Source: Mogibacterium sp.
Lineage (GTDB): Bacteria; Bacillota; Clostridia; Peptostreptococcales; Anaerovoracaceae
DNA: 59,822 nt
Assembly: GCA_017432075.1 (NCBI GenBank)
Contig: JAFRJV010000147.1
Coordinates: 1-59,822, forward strand
Direction: 5' to 3'
The notes beneath the pieces are model-generated. The model worked only from the letters and a program-made list of their open reading frames with translations. It did no database searches and had not been told where the DNA came from. Numbering within the stretch: position 1 is the stretch's first letter; the number at the start of each line of letters is the position of its first letter. Both the position numbers and the translations under genes were made by a program. Positions 1 to 9,855 of this stretch are shown here, one piece after another.

Positions 1-762
1 TGTTATGCTGTCCGGAAGGTTTATCTCCCTCAGGCTGCTGCAGTCCTTGAATGTGTATGCGTATATGGTCGTCAGGCTTCCCGGCAGGCTCACGCTCTCC
101 AGTGCGGTGTCTCCGTCAAACACGTTGTTTGAGATCGTTGTCAGCCCATCTTCAACAGCCTCATTAACAACAAAGCTTTCGAGCGATGTGCATCCTGCAA
201 ATGCATGATGCCTGATGATCGTTACTGAAGCAGGTACAACCACACTCTTTATTTCTGTATTATTTCTGAACGCTTCCTCTTTGATTTCCTGGACTATGAA
301 TTCTCCTATGGTTGATGGTATGTTTACATTCACATCAGATCCATTGTATCCGGTAATGGTGATAAAGCTTCCATTTAGCTCTTCAAATTCAAATCCAAGA
401 TCATCAGCCGCCTTTGCCGCAGCTGCTCTCTTTTTGGAATCAGGAATTGAAGCGTTCTCATCCACAGTCTGGTCGTCCGTTGTTTCTACGGATTGATGAT
501 CGACTGTCTCAGCGTCTTCTTTATCAGGTTGTTCCGTCTGCTCTTCATCAGAACTATCTACCGCTTCTTCAGAAGCTTCTGTGGTCACAGGATCTTCTTC
601 AGACAGATCAGTAGTTTCTTCAGCAGCAGCTTCTTCTGTTCTTGCCGGTTCATTCGCAGAAGGCGTTCCTTCACCTTCTGCATACACAGCAAATGGTTCT
701 AAAACCATAATACAGAGAAGAACCAAAGCAATAAATCTACTAAAAACTCTTTTATTGGACAT
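1..762 (-). CDS. Secreted BspA-type leucine-rich-repeat protein, N-terminal part (runs off the left edge)
   Basis: Seen: 254 uninterrupted codons reading out of the window. The protein starts MSNKRVFSRFIALVLL and has a Sec signal peptide with likely cleavage after AVYA (residue 28). An acidic Glu/Asp/Thr-rich linker runs to about residue 105. After residue 125 come LRR_5-type units with the pattern I..HAFAGC.SL.S, then FDGDTALESVSLP and FKDCSSLREINLP. The ATG is preceded by GAGGT, which fixes the start. Family knowledge: BspA-type LRRs are extracellular binding or adhesion modules in anaerobes. Inference: a cell-surface protein of the same kind as the rest of the island. Its C-terminus lies outside the window, so I cannot say whether it carries the shared Fn3-like tail. 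Confidence 0.85.
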   Translation of the reverse strand, partial: MSNKRVFSRFIALVLLCIMVLEPFAVYAEGEGTPSANEPARTEEAAAEETTDLSEEDPVTTEASEEAVDSSDEEQTEQPDKEDAETVDHQSVETTDDQTVDENASIPDSKKRAAAAKAADDLGFEFEELNGSFITITGYNGSDVNVNIPSTIGEFIVQEIKEEAFRNNTEIKSVVVPASVTIIRHHAFAGCTSLESFVVNEAVEDGLTTISNNVFDGDTALESVSLPGSLTTIYAYTFKDCSSLREINLPDSIT

Positions 763-880
763 AACTAGTACCTCAAACAACGCGGGGGATAAAGGAGAAG
801 CAATATAGCCTTCGCAAATTGCTTCTTTAGGTTATCTTAATAAGTATTAATATTATAGCAAAAGCGCAATAAAACAGCGA

Positions 881-918
881 CAAAAAGTGCCATCGGGATA
901 TCCCTCTGGCACTTTCTG
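881..918 (-). terminator. Rho-independent terminator after the WG/CARDB giant
   Basis: On the minus strand AAAGTGCCA and TGGCACTTT pair around a GGGATATCCC core and are followed by TTGTC. It lies about 25 bases past the stop codon at 943. Confidence 0.75.
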
Positions 919-942
919 TTTGACTGACATTTACAGTCTCAG

Positions 943-3900
943 TTACTTTATTTTTACACCTTTTACTTTAGACCACTTGGATACATGCACCTGTCCGCCG
1001 GAGCTCTTGTAGGCTCGTATCCTGAAGTAGTATTTTTTCTTTGACTGCAGCTTCTTGATCTTTTTTGAAACTGCCTTTTTCTTCGCAGTCGTGGTCTTGA
1101 CTCCTGTCCTGAAGTTCTTGTCGAGACTGTACTGAATCTGGATTTTCCCGATCTTCTTCTGGTTCTTCGCAGAAACCTTCTTCCACTTGACAGTTGCTGA
1201 TTTCTTCGCAGCTGCCGGTTTGCTTATTTTTACAGCCGGCAGTGTTGGTGCGAGCATCGGGATCGTCCTTGTTTCATCATAGTCGCAGCTCATGCATGAG
1301 TTTACTTCTATGCCGGTAGATATTTCGGTTGCCGGCCTGACGATTTCCCATCCTCTGAATCTGTGTTTATGTACCGGCTGATCAGGATCGTCAGGATCAT
1401 CCGGGTCATAAGGATCATAAGGATCATAAGGATCGTCCGGGTCACCAGGGTTATCCGGGTCGGTGATCCCAAGCGCTTTCTCCACCGCCTCCAGCTTGTC
1501 AAGAGCTTCCTGGCTGATAAGCATCTTCTGATCTTCGCTCAGGGAGTCATATTTCTCTCTTGCTGCTTCTGCTGCTTCATATGCTTCGTCGTAATTATAG
1601 TCCGTTATGTCATTTACATCAGGAAGATCAGTTATCATGGCCTCAGCTGAATCTGCCTTCTTATTGGAAATAGCTATCGGTTCTTCTGTAGCTACCTCCC
1701 AGACTCTTAACGTTTCTGCATTGTTGCTCTCGTAATACTCTTCCGTATCCGTCGAGCAGTTTACTGTCAGAACAGTTCCGTCTCCGTCAAGGCTGACATC
1801 TCCGCCATCCACAGCGTACTTATATGTTTTAGTCTCACCCGCTCCGATCTCATCACTGTACTCCTGAAGGAGAGCGTCATCTTTGCCTGTGATGCTGGTC
1901 GTGGTATTTGCAGCAACTCTTCCCTTATTGGTTACAGTAACAAGTGCATATTTGCCTTCGTCACCGACAACATACTCGGTATCCACTGTAATGTCCGCTT
2001 TTCCGAGATCGATGTCTGCCATGTTGTCGTCCGTTGCCTGGACTGCACCCGGCTCAGTAATAGCCACGGTGTAGTCAGACGCATCAGCTCCATCCGGTAA
2101 AGTAAATGTGACTACCTCATCAGCACTCTCGCCCGGAGCCAGGTTTGCATTGATAGGCAGTGTCTGTATAGCCTCATCCGATCCCTTCTTATAAAGTGCA
2201 GCCTGAAGATCAGCTGCTTCGCTTGTACCGTTGTTGGTAAATGCCAGACGTACATCCAGATCATTTCCTTCGTTCAGATCCTCGAAGTCGAAGAGTGCGG
2301 TATCGAGTACAAGATTGTCACGGTTGATATCCTCACTGAACCTGATCACGGATTCAGTATCGAGTGTATCAAGATCGATATTGCTCTCCACGCAGATCAT
2401 CTTATCGCCTGCTATATCGAATCCGTCAATATAGGAGGACACTTCTGTGACAGGGATGCTGTTCCATGTCTCGCTTCCCTTTTCGAGACGCCAGATGTTA
2501 CGGTCTTCTCCTGTGCTCTTAAGGTAATAGATCTTATTGTCCGAAACGATGAACTTGCTGTAAAGGTCTGTCGTTCCTCCGGCTGCAAGTGCTTCAGCTT
2601 CCGTTTTGCCCTCTTTGATGCTCATTACTGCGCCGCTCAGGTTATACAGAAGGACCTTGTCCCCTCCCAGTTCTGTGAATACAGGATTTGAAATTTCACC
2701 CTCGGCAACGGCCTCGTCGCTTCCATTGACGATGTGCAGTTCCTTGCCTTCTGTTTCAAGGTTATTATCCTTATCGATAACATATGCGATCGAGCTCTCT
2801 CCGGAGCTGAGTCCTGTGATGCTCTTCAGATTGTCAGCAACCTCTTCCGGCTCTGTCCAGTCCGTACCGGTAAAGACAGATTTGTAAATAGTATTCTTTC
2901 CTTCTACACCGAAAATGTTGCCTGTGCTGTTCTCAGCCCACACGCACTCGAGGCCTTCGGAACCGGCTGCAACTGAAGGTGAGTAGCAGTATTTATCACC
3001 GCTGTCAGGTGAGCCAAGCGAAACAAAGCTATTTGAACCGGAATCATACCTTGCAACCGATACACCGAATGTCTTCGCATATTCTGTAAGATCAGGATCC
3101 ACTCCATCATCGAAAACAGTACGTGAATCCTGCCAGTACAGATAAAGTTCTCCGTCCTTTTCATAGAACGCAGGGTTCATGTCGGCTGTACCGTTGTCAA
3201 GAACAGCCTTCGCTGTCGAGAATCTGCCCGTGTCGCCGTCATATACTGCGTATTTGAGGACTGTACGGTTGGCTTCTGCTCTTGAGCTGTCGATATCAAG
3301 GAACGCGGCTACAGTGGTTCCTCCGGACTCCGCAATAACCGGAGATGCGCCCGGATATGAACCCGTGGCAAATGTGTCCCCGCTTCCAAGGCTTCGGAGC
3401 TGCTTTGCCGCAGACAGGTCACTTGTCTCGAAGTATTCATCCGGGTTCTTATAAAGATCCTGCTGAGCATCGCTGTATGACTTTGCAAACAGCCGCTTTT
3501 TAAGCAGCGAGCCGCCATCTCTTGCCCAGATCAGAAGTTCTCCGTCATCATTTATGTAAGGCGCGAGCGTCTTGCTTGTTTTCTTGAGGTCTTTCATGGA
3601 GAAGATCGCGGCCTTATACTCTTTCATCGCGACATAAGCCTTGCCGCCGACCTCTCCTGTCAGATAGAACTCCGTCGGACCTGTTTTCTCTTCCGGATCA
3701 GAGCTGAGCCACATGATGTTGACCCCGCTGGTTACATTGCCGTATACTCCGACGCTTATCCACTGGCCGACACCTACTCCGGCATATGGCTCAAGCGAGA
3801 GACTGAGCCCTGATGTTATATTTCCTGACAGCCCCGGGCCGTTAGCTGCAGTGAGGTTGAGAGTCGCACTTGCACCTATTGAAGCACTGGCGGATGCCTT

Positions 3901-6900
3901 GATGTTCACCGTAGCAGGCACAACAACTATGACTGTCTGCCCCTGGAATGTAGCGCTTCCGCTGATTATAACAATAAGACTGCCGCTTACGCTCTCAACA
4001 ACGTCGCTGTATTCGGTCTCAAAGTAACCCATCACAGAGACATTTGCACTCTTTTCCATGAACGGGATATCAGCCCCAAGGTCTGCCTGATCAAGGTAAC
4101 CTTTCATATCTTTAAGTATCAGACTCGTCTTATATTTGTCTTTCCGCCAGTCCTCCATCTGCTCTCCGATGGACTTTCGGTGAAAATCACTTGTAGTCAC
4201 ACCTTCTGTCGAATTTGACGAATACAGATTCTCCTGCTTTATATTCAGACCGAGCTTTACTTTACCGTCTTCTACTGCAACTGACATCGGAAATGAAGGG
4301 AAATCAAACTCTACTGTCCTTCCGCCGAATATCGGGATCTCATCATTAAGAGTCAGTGAGAACCCTGATCCGAGAAGTGTTATTGACTCAGGGAATTTCT
4401 TGCTCGGATCTTTAAAGTTCAGATAAAGACGATTCTTCATCGAACCTTTGACGCCTTTGACTACTACATATACCTTGGCACCGGCTTTGAACATCGACGG
4501 ATCGACTCCTGTAAATATGCCGTCCTTGCTCTCCTTTATCAGCTTACTGCCGGAATAAAGCATATATAAGCTGCCCGGAGTCTTGCTCCTGCAGATAAGG
4601 TCAAAAGGATTGTGCGTTGTCTCGATTGTATGCGCAGTTTTCAGCACATCGATCTGTTTCGGATCCTTCACATTGCCGTAACTGTATACCGCAGATTCAA
4701 GCGCAAGCTCTGCCGCTTCTCTCTCGTATTCCTTCGGCCCGCTCTGTCCGCCGACTGATAAGCTGTAATCATAAATGTATACACTGTCAGCTTTGTATTT
4801 TCCTCTGAGTGCCAGCGTCGGATAGCAGTTGGCCCGCTCACGGTAAAGTGTAGGTTGCTGACCTTGATAAAGGTATGTGAACTCGCCGTCTATGAGCACA
4901 TTACCATGATAATCTATTATTCCCGCTTCTCCACTTTCGTTCAAATAGATCACACCGGATTCCGTTTCACCGTTTTCGAAGTATGTAGCATTGTTGCGGA
5001 GATTTCCGGTAAAGCTGTACTTGCACGGCACTATCTCAGTGCCGTTGGAGGCCACCAGTCCCCAGTAATTATGCCCACTTCTTTTCTGCACTGCTACATA
5101 TGCGTCTTTGTACGGAAAATGATCTGTGATCCCTGCCTCGTTCAGAAATACTAAATCTGACCGATCGACGTACTTTTTCCCTCTGAAGTTCATAATATGA
5201 GTCTCTGAGTTGATGTAATCTCCATCAGAGTCGTAATTTATCTTCCGGGTGACGATTTTCATTGTATCACCGGATCTTACATCTTCCAGCGTAGCACCTT
5301 CATCGATTATTTCGAAATCAGAGTTGATGATCGTATCAGCTGTTGCTTCGTCATCGCCATACTGACCATTTTCTATCTGCCTCACCTGTGCTACCCAGCC
5401 CATATCATCAAATCTGAATAGATTATTAATAACTACTGAATCTCTTTCCGGATCAAATCCTGGCAGATCATATATGAAGTCTGAAAATCTTGTTGTTCCG
5501 GTCGCCAGGTCAACGATTCCGTATTTCCCCGGGTTATCATCTGACATCACGATCGCCAGGTCCCCATAAGTCTCCTGCGAGCTATTCTCAGCAACACCCT
5601 TTCCATATACCAGCTTCGATGCACCGCTGACGACCATTTTGTGGTCAATGTAGTTGTAGAGATAGTATGAATCTTCTGATGTTCTGCCTATAACATACTT
5701 TCCCCTGACATCGACGCTTTCAAAAAGGATACCACCAGAGACATCTTTATCGTTGTATTTAACTGTGTACCCGTCGAAGCCTTCGATGAGTATTTTTACA
5801 TCTTTATAATAGGATGCCTGGTCATAATAATCCTCGTAAGCCGGATCCCCCGAAGTATTTGAGTTAAATATAATAGGGAAGGTCTTGTTCTGATATTCTT
5901 CTGCTCCATCAGGTGACAGCCATATCATATCAACATCATATCCGTCTTCCCTATCTACGATCTTCTCCAGGGTATATCCATTAAAAAACTCGCTTCGCTC
6001 GGGATAATAACCGGGATATAACTTATTCAGGTCAAGTACTCCATCCTTGGATACAATATAGTTGCCGGATTCACTATACATATAATAATCGCCACCGTAG
6101 CTATAAAACTCCGTATCCGAATGGTCCACATAGTCATAATCATAATCAGTGATGAACTCTCCCGTTTCATAATTGAGATATGCTATCTTACTGCCATTTC
6201 CAACAGCAAAAACCAAATCGTTGGCACCAAAAGTATCCTCGCATTCAATAGGTTCGGACTTGCCGGCCATCCAGAGATAATAACCTCTGTCGTTTCTGCA
6301 TTCGATGCAATTATCGTTATCATCAATATCTGTATACTCAGCATCTGAGAGTACTGATCCATCGCTCTTCAGCAGGCCATACAGGTTATCCTTCCTATAA
6401 GTGAGAAACCCGTTCCTGACATAGTAAGAATTTGCATTGCTGTAGTAATTATAGATAGTGTCTGCAGCAAGCGGATAGTACTGATCAGTCGTTGCGTTGT
6501 ACAGATCATATTTATGAGTCTCAGTATTCTCAGGGTTCCTTATTAAATAGAGCTCATAAGGATAATACTCCAGGATTTCTTCGCAATAGTACGCAGTTAA
6601 AAGAGAAAAGCTTGCCGGATTATCCTTTGTTCCTCTGAAAGTTTTTACCAGCCCATGCTTGCTGACAAGGTAATACAGGATCTGATCGCTTTCAGTATCC
6701 TTTTTTGTGATCATCACACAGCCAGTGCCTAAATATTCATTTTCATAAGACTTGCCTTCCAAAAATTCGGCACTGTCGTCTGTCAGCTTCACCTCCAGGG
6801 CAGAGACATCCTCGTCCTCGACACCGTAATCAGTATCACGCAGAACAAAGGGAACTCCTGTCGGGTCAGGATCACTTACACCTGCTTCCGTATCATCGCT

Positions 6901-7008
6901 CTTGCTTTCCGCATAAGCCATACCATAATCCCCCCATGCAAAAGGCATATAGCTGAACACCATTGCAAGAGACATCATGATCGCAAATAATCTGCTGCGC
7001 ATTTTCAT
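943..7008 (-). CDS. Giant secreted protein: WG-like repeats, propeller-like region, two CARDB domains, helical repeat, CxxC knuckle and Fn3-like tail
   Basis: About 2,021 residues from MKMRSRLFAIMM. This ATG has a well placed GGAG; an in-frame start 69 bases upstream would put a charged stretch ahead of the signal peptide. Residues 1-31 are a signal peptide. About 45-900 holds WG/KWG-like units (GLLKSDGSVL, GLVASNGTEIVPCKY, GIIDYHGNVLIDGEF). About 1220-1520 resembles a sialidase-type propeller (AVYDGDTGRF, ELYLYWQDSR). About 1560-1760 holds two CARDB-like domains (FTNNGTSEAADLQ, VTNKGRVAANT). About 1786-1840 is a helical unit (LPDVNDI, YDSLSEDQK). An Asp-Pro-rich linker, a CxxC motif (CMSC) and a Fn3-like domain ending WSKVKGVKIK at the stop complete it. 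No LPXTG or SLH is visible. Likely a surface adhesin or scaffold; its ligand is unknown. Confidence 0.85.
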   Translation of the reverse strand: MKMRSRLFAIMMSLAMVFSYMPFAWGDYGMAYAESKSDDTEAGVSDPDPTGVPFVLRDTDYGVEDEDVSALEVKLTDDSAEFLEGKSYENEYLGTGCVMITKKDTESDQILYYLVSKHGLVKTFRGTKDNPASFSLLTAYYCEEILEYYPYELYLIRNPENTETHKYDLYNATTDQYYPLAADTIYNYYSNANSYYVRNGFLTYRKDNLYGLLKSDGSVLSDAEYTDIDDNDNCIECRNDRGYYLWMAGKSEPIECEDTFGANDLVFAVGNGSKIAYLNYETGEFITDYDYDYVDHSDTEFYSYGGDYYMYSESGNYIVSKDGVLDLNKLYPGYYPERSEFFNGYTLEKIVDREDGYDVDMIWLSPDGAEEYQNKTFPIIFNSNTSGDPAYEDYYDQASYYKDVKILIEGFDGYTVKYNDKDVSGGILFESVDVRGKYVIGRTSEDSYYLYNYIDHKMVVSGASKLVYGKGVAENSSQETYGDLAIVMSDDNPGKYGIVDLATGTTRFSDFIYDLPGFDPERDSVVINNLFRFDDMGWVAQVRQIENGQYGDDEATADTIINSDFEIIDEGATLEDVRSGDTMKIVTRKINYDSDGDYINSETHIMNFRGKKYVDRSDLVFLNEAGITDHFPYKDAYVAVQKRSGHNYWGLVASNGTEIVPCKYSFTGNLRNNATYFENGETESGVIYLNESGEAGIIDYHGNVLIDGEFTYLYQGQQPTLYRERANCYPTLALRGKYKADSVYIYDYSLSVGGQSGPKEYEREAAELALESAVYSYGNVKDPKQIDVLKTAHTIETTHNPFDLICRSKTPGSLYMLYSGSKLIKESKDGIFTGVDPSMFKAGAKVYVVVKGVKGSMKNRLYLNFKDPSKKFPESITLLGSGFSLTLNDEIPIFGGRTVEFDFPSFPMSVAVEDGKVKLGLNIKQENLYSSNSTEGVTTSDFHRKSIGEQMEDWRKDKYKTSLILKDMKGYLDQADLGADIPFMEKSANVSVMGYFETEYSDVVESVSGSLIVIISGSATFQGQTVIVVVPATVNIKASASASIGASATLNLTAANGPGLSGNITSGLSLSLEPYAGVGVGQWISVGVYGNVTSGVNIMWLSSDPEEKTGPTEFYLTGEVGGKAYVAMKEYKAAIFSMKDLKKTSKTLAPYINDDGELLIWARDGGSLLKKRLFAKSYSDAQQDLYKNPDEYFETSDLSAAKQLRSLGSGDTFATGSYPGASPVIAESGGTTVAAFLDIDSSRAEANRTVLKYAVYDGDTGRFSTAKAVLDNGTADMNPAFYEKDGELYLYWQDSRTVFDDGVDPDLTEYAKTFGVSVARYDSGSNSFVSLGSPDSGDKYCYSPSVAAGSEGLECVWAENSTGNIFGVEGKNTIYKSVFTGTDWTEPEEVADNLKSITGLSSGESSIAYVIDKDNNLETEGKELHIVNGSDEAVAEGEISNPVFTELGGDKVLLYNLSGAVMSIKEGKTEAEALAAGGTTDLYSKFIVSDNKIYYLKSTGEDRNIWRLEKGSETWNSIPVTEVSSYIDGFDIAGDKMICVESNIDLDTLDTESVIRFSEDINRDNLVLDTALFDFEDLNEGNDLDVRLAFTNNGTSEAADLQAALYKKGSDEAIQTLPINANLAPGESADEVVTFTLPDGADASDYTVAITEPGAVQATDDNMADIDLGKADITVDTEYVVGDEGKYALVTVTNKGRVAANTTTSITGKDDALLQEYSDEIGAGETKTYKYAVDGGDVSLDGDGTVLTVNCSTDTEEYYESNNAETLRVWEVATEEPIAISNKKADSAEAMITDLPDVNDITDYNYDEAYEAAEAAREKYDSLSEDQKMLISQEALDKLEAVEKALGITDPDNPGDPDDPYDPYDPYDPDDPDDPDQPVHKHRFRGWEIVRPATEISTGIEVNSCMSCDYDETRTIPMLAPTLPAVKISKPAAAKKSATVKWKKVSAKNQKKIGKIQIQYSLDKNFRTGVKTTTAKKKAVSKKIKKLQSKKKYYFRIRAYKSSGGQVHVSKWSKVKGVKIK
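1380..1466 (-). repeat. Codon-level Asp-Pro tract with 9-base repeats
   Basis: Inside the giant gene, the unit ggatcataa occurs three times in a row, flanked by diverged copies such as ggatcgtcc. It encodes a DPY/DPD linker between the helical unit and the CxxC-Fn3 tail. In-frame slippage here would change linker length without breaking the gene. Confidence 0.8.
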
Positions 7009-7108
7009 AACTGCTCCTTCAAAATCTTCTGAACAAAATAAAACGGGAGGTGCGCATTTTCTGCGCATAAGTTGCACTTATTATATCAGATATAACCTTC
7101 CCTTAGGC

Positions 7109-7146
7109 AAAAGAAAACAGGGTGCCCTGTATGGGTACCCTGTTGA
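7109..7146 (-). terminator. Terminator after the wall-binding-repeat protein
   Basis: Minus-strand stem AACAGGGT / ACCCTGTT (7137-7144 with 7116-7123) is followed by TTCTTTT. It lies about 40 bases after the stop at 7185 and before the start of the next gene. Confidence 0.8.
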
Positions 7147-7184
7147 ATCGGACTTCTTTCAGCCCGCTGATTTAATGTAATCGC

Positions 7185-9083
7185 TTAATTGTTGGTAGTA
7201 TCGTCTTCTTTCGGTTTTTCATTCGGGAATACTTTCCAGTAATCCTCGAGCGAGATGATACCTGTCTTTGAGTTCGGTGTGATCTTGATTCCCTTATATG
7301 TGAAGGTCTTCTTTTCGATCGCACCATTCGCGCGTACAAAGTAATGATTATCTTTGTATGTGACGAACTCATAATTTGCCATTGGTCCGCCCTTCTTTAC
7401 GAAGTACTGGGTATTGTTGTAAGTATAAATACCGGTCTTCGTGTAGATCGCACCCTTGTCATTTGTCAGATAATTTTTGTTCTGCCATGTGAAGTATCCG
7501 ATCTTGATGGCTGCGTTGCTCTGAGCGAGGTATTTCTTTCCGCCTGCCTTGAACAGCATGTTCTGATAGAGCTTTCCGCCGCTGCGTGAATAGTAGCTGT
7601 TGCCATCATAGTTGAACAGTCCGGCTTTTGTTCTCAGCACACCCTTAGCGCTTGCATAGTACATAGCTTTCTTCCAGGTAAAGAGTCCGGTAAAGATCGA
7701 TCCATTCTTTCTTGCGATGTAGTATTTTCCCTTATACTTTACCTTTTTGTTAGTGCTGATTTTACCGCCTTTTTTGCCTTTTCTGACATGGTAATAGTTG
7801 TTGTTCCACTTTACGATACCTGCTTTAGTACGTACAACACCCTTTGCATTTGAGTAATAGTAGTACTTGCCCCATTTGTGGACACCAATTGCAAGAGCTC
7901 CGTTGGAAGTAGGATGATAATATCTTCCCGAAACTTTTACTGTCTTGTTTACCTTGAGTACTCCCGAGCTGTTTGTTACGTAGTAGATCTTGCCGCCTGC
8001 TCTGAAGAAGCCATTGGTTGTGCAGATGACACCATTGGAGTCTGCAACATACCAGTTGCTTCCGTACTTGATAGGACCGGCTTTCTTGCTGATAGCTCCG
8101 CCTGAGTTGACGAGATACTTCTTGCCGTTGACAGTAATGAATCCCGCACTTGTTTTTACCGATCCGTCAGCATAGACATAATACTGAGTGCTTCCTACAC
8201 TGTACAGTCCCTCTTTTGCAGGGATGACTCCGCCGGCACCTGCATAGTACAGCTTGCCGTTATTAGCTGTGAAAGTTCCCTGTTTTGTCAGTATTACACC
8301 TTCACCATTCTGTACATAATACTTCTTTCCGGTAGTAGAATCAGTTACAAATCCGGTAGTAGTGTAGATAATATCTCCGGTATTATAGTATGTGTTGCCG
8401 TCCTTGGCTGTGAACACACCGCCTGCGACACGTACGGTACCGTTCTTCTGAACATAGTACTTTTTGCCGTTTACCCAGTAAGTGCCTTCCAGGTACTCTG
8501 CGTAATAATCTCCGGAGTGGTTGTTGATGAGGTATGTATATGTGCCGCTTGTTACGTCTTTCCAGAATTCCTTTCCAGTATCCGGATCATACGGATGATA
8601 CTCAAACCTCCATCCGCTCGATACAGTCCTAGGACCAACTTCCTTTACGACCTTATAATTTTCGGCATAATACAGGCCTGTGCCGCCCTCTTTCATGGAT
8701 GCCTTGAAAAGACCTGTCACCTTTTTGCCATTCGCATCCTCAGCCTCTTCTCTTGTGCTAGGATCGACCCATGTGCATGGATCATATGGATTGACTATTA
8801 CATCTCCGAGAAGCGGAGCTTTTTCAGCTGCAGGAGCCTCTTTGAATGCTTCCTCTGCCGGTGCAGCTTCAAGTGCTTCTTCTTCGACAGCTTCTTCTGC
8901 CGGTGCTTCCGGTTCTGCAGCTTCCGGTGCTTCAGCATCCGGCTCTTCAACGTCAACTGATTCCTCCACTTTAGCAGGAGCCTGCGTTTCGTCCTGTGCG
9001 TCTTCAAGCGCGTCTGCGAACACTGCCGCCGGGCTGAATGCCATCAGAAGAGTCAGTAAATATATTAAAGTTTTCTTCATCAT
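7185..9083 (-). CDS. Secreted protein built of aromatic ~20-residue wall- or glucan-binding-like repeats
   Basis: 632 residues. Start MMKKTLIYLLTLL has an AGGAG site upstream; the second Met is equally possible. A signal peptide ends near residue 23 (VFA). An acidic Glu/Ala-rich linker spans about 25-95. From about residue 200 to 600 there are roughly twenty short units with the pattern KYY...G.I.T..G.F (GKKYYVQNGEGVI, GKLYYAGAGGVI, KYYYYSNAKGVV). This spacing of aromatics and glycines resembles choline-binding or glucan-binding repeats, which form a beta solenoid binding wall polymers or polysaccharide. No catalytic domain and no Fn3-like tail is seen; the C-terminus is a short acidic end (PKEDDTTNN). 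It may attach to the wall through the repeats, or bind an exopolysaccharide; the ligand is inference. Confidence 0.8.
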   Translation of the reverse strand: MMKKTLIYLLTLLMAFSPAAVFADALEDAQDETQAPAKVEESVDVEEPDAEAPEAAEPEAPAEEAVEEEALEAAPAEEAFKEAPAAEKAPLLGDVIVNPYDPCTWVDPSTREEAEDANGKKVTGLFKASMKEGGTGLYYAENYKVVKEVGPRTVSSGWRFEYHPYDPDTGKEFWKDVTSGTYTYLINNHSGDYYAEYLEGTYWVNGKKYYVQKNGTVRVAGGVFTAKDGNTYYNTGDIIYTTTGFVTDSTTGKKYYVQNGEGVILTKQGTFTANNGKLYYAGAGGVIPAKEGLYSVGSTQYYVYADGSVKTSAGFITVNGKKYLVNSGGAISKKAGPIKYGSNWYVADSNGVICTTNGFFRAGGKIYYVTNSSGVLKVNKTVKVSGRYYHPTSNGALAIGVHKWGKYYYYSNAKGVVRTKAGIVKWNNNYYHVRKGKKGGKISTNKKVKYKGKYYIARKNGSIFTGLFTWKKAMYYASAKGVLRTKAGLFNYDGNSYYSRSGGKLYQNMLFKAGGKKYLAQSNAAIKIGYFTWQNKNYLTNDKGAIYTKTGIYTYNNTQYFVKKGGPMANYEFVTYKDNHYFVRANGAIEKKTFTYKGIKITPNSKTGIISLEDYWKVFPNEKPKEDDTTNN

Positions 9084-9176
9084 TAAGCGTTATCTCCTTT
9101 CCTCACTGTATCAAAAAATTTTTTCGCATACCTGTTTAGATTTTATCACTTTTTTCAGTAATTTGAAAAACAGTAT

Positions 9177-9545
9177 CTACTCACAGCAGTAGCCCATCCC
9201 GTGATCCATGTAGATGATGCTTTCCAGATCCTTTCGTATGCACGATTCTGTATCAGATGCAATACCCTTGCTGTCTTCAGAGGAAATACATACTTCGAGT
9301 TCCGGCTCCATGCCGGACATTTTGATCATCACCGACAGGCCTCCCGCAAGCCAGTATTCCACCGCACTGCAGCCAGTATTTCCGCCTGCTTCCGGACTCT
9401 TCTCCTTGACGCTCTCGACCTTCAGGCCGCCGACCGTCTTAAAGCCGTAGCGGAACATACGCATGACATCCTGCATTTTCAGCATGCCGTCTTCGCCGCC
9501 GAACAGATAGCTGTATTTCTTTGTGCTTGATCCGGACTGCTGCAT
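9177..9545 (-). CDS. Small unknown protein at the end of the kinase cluster
   Basis: 122 residues, no signal peptide and no membrane segment. It starts MQQSGSSTKKYSYLFGG, 13 bases after the stop of the 60-residue gene, with a weak GGAAG ahead of the ATG. It is Gly- and Met-rich in the centre and acidic near the C-terminus, ending in CCE. I do not recognise a family. The tight spacing suggests translational linkage to the 60-residue gene. Confidence 0.6.
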   Translation of the reverse strand: MQQSGSSTKKYSYLFGGEDGMLKMQDVMRMFRYGFKTVGGLKVESVKEKSPEAGGNTGCSAVEYWLAGGLSVMIKMSGMEPELEVCISSEDSKGIASDTESCIRKDLESIIYMDHGMGYCCE

Positions 9546-9558
9546 TTTCTTCCGGGAA

Positions 9559-9741
9559 CTACTTGGTGAATCCCTCTGCGATCTCGATTCCCTTTGTGAA
9601 AATGTCCCAACCGTCGATTGGAAGCTTGACCGGAATGTTCATAGTAAGATTTCCGAGAACAGGCAGTCCATTCTTATTGATATATGCGAGTGTTCCGGCA
9701 AGGCCTCCGATGATTGCTGTGCAAGTTAGAAATTTCTTCAT
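9559..9741 (-). CDS. Small membrane-associated peptide downstream of the kinase
   Basis: 60 residues with an excellent ribosome site (GGAGGGGG) ahead of the ATG. The N-terminus MKKFLTCTAIIGGLAGTLAY is a single hydrophobic segment, either a signal anchor or an uncleaved signal peptide. It is followed by an amphipathic stretch (GNLTMNIPVKLPIDGWDIF). No family recognised. A possible promoter lies in the 114-base gap between it and the kinase gene, so it may be expressed with the kinase or separately. Confidence 0.6.
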   Translation of the reverse strand: MKKFLTCTAIIGGLAGTLAYINKNGLPVLGNLTMNIPVKLPIDGWDIFTKGIEIAEGFTK

Positions 9742-9788
9742 TTCTAAATCCCCCTCCGTTCAATAATAAAAAAGATGTTGATAAATCA

Positions 9789-9817
9789 TTTATACCACTA
9801 TTATTCGAGTCTGAAAA
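9789..9817 (-). promoter_or_regulatory. Possible promoter for the two small genes after the kinase
   Basis: On the minus strand an extended -10 (TGG followed by TATAAA at 9794-9789) lies about 50 bases ahead of the 60-residue gene. The matching -35 at a 17-base spacing is weak (TTTTCA). No terminator hairpin is visible between the kinase stop and this site, so read-through is equally possible. Confidence 0.35.
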
Positions 9818-9855
9818 GGTTTCCCGTGTACTGTATTTGGTCCGTTGTTAATGTA

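Noticed and set aside
1380-1466. CRISPR-like short repeats
   Set aside because: Units are 9 bases, contiguous, in frame and without spacers; they are coding repeats.
8680-9192. 170-codon Ser/Ala-rich plus-strand frame
   Set aside because: Opposite the acidic Glu/Ala linker of the 7185 protein; no independent start signals.
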